From RGIG5612 sp964528825 (GTDB taxonomy: Bacteria; Bacillota; Clostridia; Lachnospirales; Lachnospiraceae), in the NCBI GenBank assembly GCA_964528825.1, contig CAZGVB010000029.1, positions 1 to 18,845 of the forward strand: 18,845 nucleotides of DNA. The letters run 5' to 3'. Shown piece after piece: positions 7,067-12,991 of the stretch (positions are counted from its first letter, which is position 1; each line of letters opens with the position of its first letter). The position numbers and the translations under genes were made by a program. The notes beneath the pieces are model-generated. The model saw only the letters and a program-made list of their open reading frames with translations. It was not told the DNA's origin and made no database searches.

Positions 7067-8020
7067 ATGAAATATATCGATCAATTCAAACCTGACGATA
7101 CCATAATCGGAATCTACCTGTGCAAGACCAAGAATACGGCACAGACCAAGGGCGGCAAGGATTATGAGAATGTCACCCTTGCAGACAAGACCGGACAGAT
7201 CTCATGCAAGATCTGGAATCCGGACTCCGCCGGCATAGGAGATTTTGAGCCGGGGGATTATGTGGAGATAAAGGGGCTTGTCAAGCTGTACAACAATGCT
7301 ATGCAGATGTCTCTTGACAGAGTGATAAAGGCAAGGAGCGACTCATACGATCCTGCGGACTATGTGCCCGTTTCCGACAGAAATATAGATGATATGTACA
7401 GCGAGCTCATGGCTCTCATAGAATCCGTAAAGTCTCCTTATATGAGACTTCTTTTGGAGAGCTTCTTTGTAGAAGACGCCGATTTTATCAAGTCCTTTAA
7501 GGAGCATTCCGCTGCCAAGTCCATTCACCACGGCTTTATGGGAGGGCTGCTGCAGCATACACTGAATGTTGCCACGCTTTGCGACTTCTATTGCAAGAGA
7601 TATCCCATCCTGAACAGGGATCTCTTGATCAGCGCGGCTATCTTTCATGATATAGGAAAGACGCAGGAGCTCAGCTTATTCCCGCGCAATGATTATACGG
7701 ATGAGGGCCAACTCCTCGGCCATATAGTGATAGGCGTCGAGATGATAGATGAAAAGCTCGCGTCAATAAAGGGCTTTCCGAAAAAGAGAGCTGCAGAGCT
7801 TAAGCATTGCATACTCGCACATCACGGTGAATATGAATACGGATCTCCGAAAAAGCCCGCCCTTATAGAGGCTCTTGCGCTGAATTTCGCAGACAATACC
7901 GACGCAAAGATACAGTCAATGTCCGAAATTCTTACCGACGCCGCCTCAAAGCAGGGAGAACCCGGCGGGTGGCTGGGATACAATAAGCTCTTTGAATCAA
8001 ATATCAGAGCTACAGACTGA
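7067..8020 (+). CDS. yhaM: YhaM-like 3'-5' exoribonuclease (OB fold plus HD domain)
   Basis: YhaM degrades RNA (and single-stranded DNA) from the 3' end with a metal-dependent HD domain. The 317 aa match the usual length of about 314. Residues about 12-90 are an OB-fold nucleic-acid-binding domain (GIYLCKTKN, LADKTGQISCKIW, GDYVEIKGLV). The HD domain follows, with IHHGFMGGLLQHT from about 153, the HD doublet at His194-Asp195 in IFHDIGKTQE, LAHHGEYEYGSPK, and ALNFADNTDAK. GGAG lies about 8 nt before the ATG. The gene sits 35 nt after the alpha/beta hydrolase gene and before mutS2, so it may be in one transcript with them. The family assignment is strong. Confidence 0.92.
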   Translation: MKYIDQFKPDDTIIGIYLCKTKNTAQTKGGKDYENVTLADKTGQISCKIWNPDSAGIGDFEPGDYVEIKGLVKLYNNAMQMSLDRVIKARSDSYDPADYVPVSDRNIDDMYSELMALIESVKSPYMRLLLESFFVEDADFIKSFKEHSAAKSIHHGFMGGLLQHTLNVATLCDFYCKRYPILNRDLLISAAIFHDIGKTQELSLFPRNDYTDEGQLLGHIVIGVEMIDEKLASIKGFPKKRAAELKHCILAHHGEYEYGSPKKPALIEALALNFADNTDAKIQSMSEILTDAASKQGEPGGWLGYNKLFESNIRATD

Positions 8021-8036
8021 CACACATAAGCAAAAA

Positions 8037-8059
8037 ATGCCGAAGGAACTATCCGGCAT
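8037..8059 (-). terminator. Possible terminator for minus-strand transcription
   Basis: ATGCCG and CGGCAT flank an 11-nt loop. Only on the minus strand is the stem followed by a run of Ts; on the plus strand it is followed by GACAGAGC. It would stop antisense transcription rather than the yhaM transcript. No minus-strand gene is nearby. Confidence 0.35.
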
Positions 8060-8072
8060 GACAGAGCGGCGA

Positions 8073-8114
8073 AGGCAGATCAGTAAAGGCAGATCGGTGA
8101 AGGCAGATCGGCAG
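8073..8114. repeat. Three tandem 14-bp repeats between yhaM and mutS2
   Basis: The units begin at 8073, 8087 and 8101, each AGGCAGATC(A/G)G followed by a variable end. A further GGCAGAT lies at 8123-8129. The rest of this roughly 200-nt intergenic stretch also contains CCTGCAAG/TCTGCAAG repeats. No open reading frame is convincing here. Confidence 0.75.
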
Positions 8115-8191
8115 GTGAAAATTGGCAGATGCAGACCTGCAAGTATAGATCTGCAAGGGCAAGGTCCTCTGCGCCGCAAAATAAAACAATC

Positions 8192-8215
8192 TGCCGCCTT
8201 TGCAGCAATGCGGCA
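8192..8215 (+). repeat. Hairpin just before the mutS2 start
   Basis: TGCCGC and GCGGCA form a 6-bp stem that ends 2-8 nt before the candidate starts at 8218 and 8224. No Shine-Dalgarno sequence is visible at the usual distance. The hairpin occupies that position. Confidence 0.45.
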
Positions 8216-8223
8216 AAATGATC

Positions 8224-10635
8224 ATGAATGAAAAGGTTCTGAAGATTCTCGAATATGACAAGATATTGCACAGGCTTGCCTCCTACGCGTCCTCGGACGC
8301 GGGCAAGTCCTTGTGTCTTGCTCTGCAGCCTATGACAGATGCAAATGATATAAATACTGCTCAAAGGCAGACGACAGATGCCGTACTCAGGCTGAGACGA
8401 AAGAGTGCTCCTCATTATCAGGGACTGAAGGACATATTGCCGTCATTAAAGCGTCTCGAAATAGATGCCACTCTCTCATGCAAGGATCTCCTTGAGATCT
8501 CGATATCGTTAGACGTCGCCGCATCGGTAATATCCTTTATAAAGCCAGAGCGGGATGACGAGCCTGCGGACAGCCTCTCATATCTGGCAGATTGCCTCAT
8601 ACCCTGCAGTGAATTAAATACAGAGATAAAAAGATGCATCGTAAGCTATGACGAGATAGCCGACAATGCCAGCCCCGCTCTCAAAAATATCAGAATGCGC
8701 ATGGCTCAGGCAGGCAGCAAGATACAGAGCACATTGAATGCTCTTGTCACATCTCAGGCCATGAAGACATATCTGCAGGACTGCGTCGTGACCATGAGGG
8801 GCGGAAGGTATTGCATTCCCGTAAAGCTCGAGCATAAGAATCATGTCCCGGGTCTTGTCCATGATCAATCGGGCTCAGGTGCCACCGTCTTTATAGAGCC
8901 TATGAGCGTCGTAAAATTAAATAACGAGCTCAAGGAGCTCTCCATCGAGGAAGCCGCAGAGATACAGGCGATACTTACGCAGCTCTCTGTCACAGCAGCC
9001 ATATACAGAAAAGATCTCGAAAACAATTATAAGCTGCTCTCAGAGCTTGATCTGATACTTGCAAAGGCAAGATACAGCGAGGCGCTGCGCTGCAATGCGC
9101 CATCCTTTAACGATCACGGCCGCATAGATCTCAAAAAGGCCAGACATCCTCTCTTAGATCAGAAAAAAGCCGTCCCCGTGGATATACGCCTCGGAGGCGA
9201 ATATCACATGCTCATCATCACAGGCCCGAATACGGGCGGCAAGACAGTATCTCTGAAGACGACAGGCCTGCTGCAGCTCATGGGACAATCCGGCATGCAT
9301 ATACCGGCAGCAGACGGCTCAGAGCTTGCCATATTTAATGAGATATGGGCCGATATAGGCGATGAACAGAGCATCGAACAGAACCTCTCCACCTTTTCGT
9401 CTCATATGACCAATCTCGTACGCATATTAGACAAGGCAGATTCCTCTTCTCTTGTGCTGTTAGATGAGCTATGCTCGGGTACAGATCCCGCACAGGGTGC
9501 TGCTCTTGCGCAGTCGATCCTCTCTCGTATACTCATGTACGGGGCCGACTGCATGGCCACCACGCACTATTCGGAGCTGAAGGTATTTGCCATAAATACC
9601 AAGGATGTGCAAAATGCCAGCTGCCAATTTGATATGGAGACATTGCAGCCTACCTACAAGCTGCTCATAGGCCTGCCCGGCAAGAGCAATGCCTTCGAGA
9701 TCGCCGAAAAGCTCGGCCTGGATACATATATCATAGACGATGCGAGGTCTCGTATAGACGAAGGAAGCGTCGCTTTTGAGGATCTCCTTGCCGATATAGA
9801 GACCGATAAAAGGATGGCGGAGATTGAAAGAGCAGACGCCGAAAGACTCAAGGCACAGGCCGCGCAGATCAAAGCAAAATACGAGAAGGATGCCGCGGCT
9901 CTTGAGGATAAAAGGGAAAATATCATAAATGAGGCCCGTACAGAGGCATATGACATACTTCAGCAGGCAAAGGACAGTGCGGACCGCACGATAAGGGAGC
10001 TTAGAAAAAGCAGCAAGAGCGGTATATCTGAGGATCTTGAACGCATCAGGACCGCTGCCGGCAAGAATGCAAAGGATGCCCTTGCAAAGACAGGAAGACA
10101 GACAAGGGCGGCGCACAATGAGCCTGCATCAAAGACTCTGAAGGACAGCATCCGCGTAGGCATGCCATTAAAGATCCGTTCTATGAATGTCACAGGCACA
10201 GTCACATCACTGCCGGGGCAAGGAGACCTTGTAGGCGTACAGATGGGCAGCATGAGCATGAAGGTGAAGCTGTCGGATCTGCAAGCCCTAAGTGATGACG
10301 AAATGGCACTCTACGAATCCGAACATGGAGGGGGCAAGAGCAAGAAGGGTGCCGCAAGCGCTGCTCATATCCAATATGCGAAGGCTCTCGGCGTGAGCGG
10401 CGAGATAAAGCTGCTCGGACTCAATGTAGATGAGGCTATGCTGGAGCTTGACAAATATATAGACGATGCCTGCATGGCCAATCTCAGAACGGCCCGCATC
10501 GTGCATGGCAAGGGAACAGGCGCACTTAGAAATGCTGTCAGGGAAAAACTGAAAAAGGACAAGCGTGTGCGCTCCTTCAAGCAAGCGGAATATGGCGAGG
10601 GTGACGCCGGAGTGACAGTGGTAGAGTTCAAGTGA
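8224..10635 (+). CDS. mutS2: MutS2: MutS-family ATPase with C-terminal Smr domain
   Basis: MutS2 is not a mismatch-repair protein in Firmicutes; it is linked to suppression of recombination and to sensing and rescue of collided ribosomes. From the start at 8224 it has 803 aa (family about 785-800). The N-terminal core and clamp precede Walker A GPNTGGKT at 334-341, the STFSSHM loop, and Walker B LVLLDE at 410-415 followed by LCSGTDP. A long charged coiled coil (about 510-640) and a KOW-like region (about 645-700) follow. The Smr domain, about 725-803, keeps HGKG at 761-764, but its usual LDLRG motif reads IKLLG. The 8224 start fits the family opening MNEKVLKILEYDKIL; 8218 is also possible. 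Its 3' end grades into a tandem repeat array. Confidence 0.93.
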   Translation: MNEKVLKILEYDKILHRLASYASSDAGKSLCLALQPMTDANDINTAQRQTTDAVLRLRRKSAPHYQGLKDILPSLKRLEIDATLSCKDLLEISISLDVAASVISFIKPERDDEPADSLSYLADCLIPCSELNTEIKRCIVSYDEIADNASPALKNIRMRMAQAGSKIQSTLNALVTSQAMKTYLQDCVVTMRGGRYCIPVKLEHKNHVPGLVHDQSGSGATVFIEPMSVVKLNNELKELSIEEAAEIQAILTQLSVTAAIYRKDLENNYKLLSELDLILAKARYSEALRCNAPSFNDHGRIDLKKARHPLLDQKKAVPVDIRLGGEYHMLIITGPNTGGKTVSLKTTGLLQLMGQSGMHIPAADGSELAIFNEIWADIGDEQSIEQNLSTFSSHMTNLVRILDKADSSSLVLLDELCSGTDPAQGAALAQSILSRILMYGADCMATTHYSELKVFAINTKDVQNASCQFDMETLQPTYKLLIGLPGKSNAFEIAEKLGLDTYIIDDARSRIDEGSVAFEDLLADIETDKRMAEIERADAERLKAQAAQIKAKYEKDAAALEDKRENIINEARTEAYDILQQAKDSADRTIRELRKSSKSGISEDLERIRTAAGKNAKDALAKTGRQTRAAHNEPASKTLKDSIRVGMPLKIRSMNVTGTVTSLPGQGDLVGVQMGSMSMKVKLSDLQALSDDEMALYESEHGGGKSKKGAASAAHIQYAKALGVSGEIKLLGLNVDEAMLELDKYIDDACMANLRTARIVHGKGTGALRNAVREKLKKDKRVRSFKQAEYGEGDAGVTVVEFK

Positions 10636-10757
10636 CCGTGGCCGAATCTAAGTAACTGTGGCTGAGTTCAAGTGACCGTGGCCGGGTCCAAATAACTGTA
10701 GCTGAGTTCAGATGACCGTGGCCGAGTCCAAGTAACCGTGGCCGAGTTCAGGCGATG
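10611..10757 (+). repeat. 20-bp tandem array copied from the 3' end of mutS2
   Basis: About seven units of exactly 20 bp start near 10621, 10641, 10661, 10681, 10701, 10721 and 10741 (partial), with a half unit before. The type unit is GAGTTCAAGTGACCGTGGCC. Odd and even units differ slightly, giving a 40-bp higher-order pattern. The first units are the last mutS2 codons and its stop, so the array grew out of coding DNA. It fills the space between convergent mutS2 and trmL almost completely. There are no spacers, so it is not CRISPR. Confidence 0.92.
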
Positions 10758-10761
10758 TCTC

Positions 10762-11283
10762 TTACCACCTATGATGATGTAACTGCCCCTGCTGCTCAAG
10801 CTGCAGGAAATCTGTCTGTCTGAGTGCCTCATAGAGGACCACAGCCACAGAATTGGACAGGTTAAGGCTTCTTTGATCATGTGCCATAGGAATTCTTACT
10901 GATGTCTCCTTTGACATGAGCAATATCTCCTCGGGTATCCCGGCACTCTCTTTTCCGAACATTATAAAGTCCCCGTCTGCAAATGACACATCGGCATGTG
11001 TCTGTCTTGCCTTGGTCGTGGACATCCACAGCTTTTTATCACCATGACCGAAGGGTGCTTCCAATATATCGGCATTCTTCTTCAGGAAATCATCCCAGCA
11101 ATCATATTTTGAAACATCTATATCCTTCCAATAGTCCATTCCGGCACGCTTTAGATGCCTGTCATCCAGGATGAAGCCCATCGGCTCGATCAGATGCAGC
11201 CGCGAGCCTGTCACAAGACAGGTCCTGCCTATATTTCCGGTATTTGCCGGTATCTCCGGCTCAAGAAGTACGATATTGAACAT
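10762..11283 (-). CDS. trmL: tRNA (cytidine(34)-2'-O)-methyltransferase TrmL
   Basis: TrmL (YibK) is a knotted SPOUT methyltransferase that 2'-O-methylates the wobble nucleotide of some leucine tRNAs using S-adenosylmethionine. The 173-aa protein opens with NIVLLEPEIPANTGNIGRTC, has LHLIEPMGF and DYW, and ends with the knot: FMFGKESAGIPEEIL (about 107-121), VRIPM, and SLNLSNSVAVVLYEALRQ. It is slightly longer than the usual 155-165, with a tail ending in GQLHHHRW next to the repeat array. The ATG has a GAGGAT ribosome binding site about 5-8 nt upstream. It lies 64 nt downstream of the tetR gene in the same direction and is convergent with mutS2. A shared transcript with tetR is possible. Confidence 0.93.
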   Translation of the reverse strand: MFNIVLLEPEIPANTGNIGRTCLVTGSRLHLIEPMGFILDDRHLKRAGMDYWKDIDVSKYDCWDDFLKKNADILEAPFGHGDKKLWMSTTKARQTHADVSFADGDFIMFGKESAGIPEEILLMSKETSVRIPMAHDQRSLNLSNSVAVVLYEALRQTDFLQLEQQGQLHHHRW

Positions 11284-11347
11284 TTATATCCTCGTAAAGC
11301 TTTATTCTTGAAATTTTTATTTTTTGAAAATAAGTAAAAAAAATATC

Positions 11348-11926
11348 TCAGCGTGCGGGGTATCCTTGCCCCTCAAAGGTCCCGTCTATGAGCCCCATCA
11401 CATTTTCCGATACAAGCTCTATAGGGACGCTCATTGATTGACGCACCCATCTTTTGATCACTCCGATGCCTCCGTATATACAATAGGAACAAAGCACCTC
11501 AAACTTGATATCCGTCACAGGATGGATCTCATGAAGATATTCGAGATAAGGCATCATAAGATCCTCCATCAGCTGAAAAGGAAGTGAAAAATCCTCGCCG
11601 ATATCCGACGAGTATATCTGAAATTCTTTTATATGCGCATGAAGGTAACGAAGATGCTTTTCGAGCAGATATTTCATGCGCTTCTTAGGTGACAGGCAGA
11701 GATCGCAGTCAAGCAGAGCGCGCGTTTCCTCGATGATATCCTTTTTCATAGAATCGAAGAGGTCATAAGGGCTCGAATAATAAGCATAAAATGTGGAACG
11801 ATTAAGATCTGCATTCTCGCAGATAGCCTTCACCGTTATGTTATTGATATTATTCTGCTCAAGCAGCTCCAGAAGGCTTTGCTTCAGGAGCTGTTTGGTC
11901 ATTCTCGTGCGTCGGCTTCCGTTCAT
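11348..11926 (-). CDS. TetR/AcrR family transcriptional regulator
   Basis: A DNA-binding regulator of 192 aa. The N-terminal helix-turn-helix is typical of TetR: LLKQSLLELLEQNNINNITVKAIC then NADLNRSTFYAYYSSPYDLFDSM, at about residues 8-60. The C-terminal ligand-binding helices have no recognisable ligand signature. The start at 11926 is chosen because the family normally begins shortly before the first helix; a GTG at 11962 would add 12 residues, and neither has a strong ribosome binding site. It diverges from the isochorismatase-like gene, and a 25-bp inverted repeat lies between them, so it probably controls that gene set and itself. The inducer is unknown. Confidence 0.88.
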   Translation of the reverse strand: MNGSRRTRMTKQLLKQSLLELLEQNNINNITVKAICENADLNRSTFYAYYSSPYDLFDSMKKDIIEETRALLDCDLCLSPKKRMKYLLEKHLRYLHAHIKEFQIYSSDIGEDFSLPFQLMEDLMMPYLEYLHEIHPVTDIKFEVLCSYCIYGGIGVIKRWVRQSMSVPIELVSENVMGLIDGTFEGQGYPAR

Positions 11927-12010
11927 TTTTTTCTTTACCAATTCTTGCTGCGCATAATGCACAACATTTATGTTTCTATTTCATGCAATATCCACAAAAA
12001 TTAAATTTCC

Positions 12011-12035
12011 CCGACATTTTCCGACACAATGTCGG
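12011..12035. promoter_or_regulatory. Candidate TetR operator (8-9-8 inverted repeat)
   Basis: CCGACATT-N9-AATGTCGG is a perfect inverted repeat, and its centre holds another CCGACA. It lies about 30 bp upstream of the predicted -35 box of the plus-strand operon and upstream of tetR, where a TetR-family repressor would often bind. A shorter pair GTACT/AGTAC spans 12049-12072 and overlaps the -35 box. Confidence 0.6.
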
Positions 12036-12064
12036 TTTTGCAACATTCGTACTTTATCTGGTGA

Positions 12065-12092
12065 TTGAGTACAGATCTTCGGATAGTATAAT
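12065..12092 (+). promoter_or_regulatory. Sigma-A promoter of the isochorismatase-like operon
   Basis: TTGAGT (12065-12070) and a perfect TATAAT (12087-12092) are 16 bp apart. An inverted repeat GCCGCA/TGCGGC (12094-12121) overlaps the expected transcription start. The leader to the ATG is about 75 nt. Confidence 0.75.
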
Positions 12093-12172
12093 TGCCGCAT
12101 AAGAGCAAGTCAAGTTGCGGCTTTCTAATGATCCGGAGCTGCATAATATCAAAAAAAGGAGGTATTTTTTAA

Positions 12173-12835
12173 ATGAAAGAATGGAAAATGGAAGGCAAGC
12201 CGGCACTCGTCCTGCTGCATTATCAGGAGGGCATCATAGGAAAAGGAACATGGATCCAGGGATGGTATGAGCCCGCAAAGAAGGCATGTATCGAATCCGG
12301 TATGTTCGAGAATACCAAAAAGCTGCTTGATGCATTCCGTGCAAAGGGCCTGCCGGTAGTATTCGTAAATGCAATCCCGAATCCGTTCGGCAAGCTGCCG
12401 AAATACGGCTATCTGATGGACAAGAATCGTGAGCATTACAACCCCGAGACTATGTTTGAAAATGAAGAGCTCATCAAGGGACTTGAGGTAATGCCCGAAA
12501 TGGAGAGACGTCCGGATGAGCCTGTACTCTACAATTGGTTGCTTGCGGGATTTACCAATTCGGGACTTGATGCAGTGCTCCGCGCTCAGGGTGTAGAGAC
12601 CCTTGTTATCTGCGGATTCGCTCTCAATTCTGTTGTTTATCATACTGCCGTACAGGCAGGCGACCTCTGGTACAACTGCATCATCCCAAGCGACACCTCA
12701 GCTGTATATATGCCGAGAAAGCCGGGTGAGAAGCCTGATATAGATGAGATCGTAACAAAGGTCGTACTCGAAGAGATGGCACCGTCTCTTGCGCTCGTCA
12801 CACCGGCACAGGACGTTATCGACCATCTGCTCTGA
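12173..12835 (+). CDS. Isochorismatase-fold protein lacking the usual catalytic triad
   Basis: The 220-aa protein has the fold of isochorismatase/cysteine hydrolases: PALVLLHYQ (first strand), ALKLLDAFRAKGLPVVFVNAI-like second strand, LLAGFTNSGLDAVLRAQGVETLVICGFALNS, and the VYHTAVQAGD helix. Active members use Asp-Lys-Cys. By motif alignment these are His16 (usual Asp of the DxQ strand), Asn121 (usual Lys) and Val154 (usual Cys of the CVxxTA helix). Cys147 lies seven residues earlier. It may therefore use other chemistry, bind a ligand, or be inactive. The ribosome binding site is AGGAGG, 10 nt before the ATG. It is the first plus-strand gene after the predicted TetR operator and likely starts an operon. 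The family call is good; the substrate is unknown. Confidence 0.85.
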   Translation: MKEWKMEGKPALVLLHYQEGIIGKGTWIQGWYEPAKKACIESGMFENTKKLLDAFRAKGLPVVFVNAIPNPFGKLPKYGYLMDKNREHYNPETMFENEELIKGLEVMPEMERRPDEPVLYNWLLAGFTNSGLDAVLRAQGVETLVICGFALNSVVYHTAVQAGDLWYNCIIPSDTSAVYMPRKPGEKPDIDEIVTKVVLEEMAPSLALVTPAQDVIDHLL

Positions 12836-12874
12836 AAAACTTCAGTCCGCTGATGCTTAAGAGCAACAAAGGGT

Positions 12875-12920
12875 CTGCCGATGCTTGATACCGGCAGGTG
12901 ACCTGCATCAAGCATGGCAG
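12875..12920 (+). repeat. 46-nt nested inverted repeat between isochorismatase-like and CocE-like genes
   Basis: The outer arms CTGCC-g-ATGCTTGAT and ATCAAGCAT-GGCAG pair fully apart from one bulge. The inner segment GCAGGT-g-ACCTGC is itself a palindrome. There is no T-tract after it. It could be an mRNA processing or stability element, an operator, or a mobile palindrome. Confidence 0.8.
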
Positions 12921-12943
12921 AGCTGTCACAAAGCAACACGGTC

Positions 12944-12968
12944 GTTAAAAAAGCAGTACATTTTTAAC
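12944..12968 (+). repeat. 8-9-8 inverted repeat just before the CocE-like ribosome binding site
   Basis: GTTAAAAA-N9-TTTTTAAC is a perfect inverted repeat. The AAGGAG of the next gene follows within 3 nt. It has the same 8-9-8 spacing as the TetR operator candidate but a different sequence. Confidence 0.6.
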
Positions 12969-12991
12969 AGTAAGGAGAAAGATTAGAAATT

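Noticed and set aside
9469..10116. 215-aa minus-strand open frame inside mutS2
   Set aside because: It is a shadow of the strongly supported mutS2 frame.
10611..10757. CRISPR array
   Set aside because: The units are contiguous with no spacers, and no cas genes are present.
10668..10880. Minus-strand open frame across the 20-bp array
   Set aside because: It is a repeat-derived shadow of trmL and the array, with no ribosome binding site or family resemblance.
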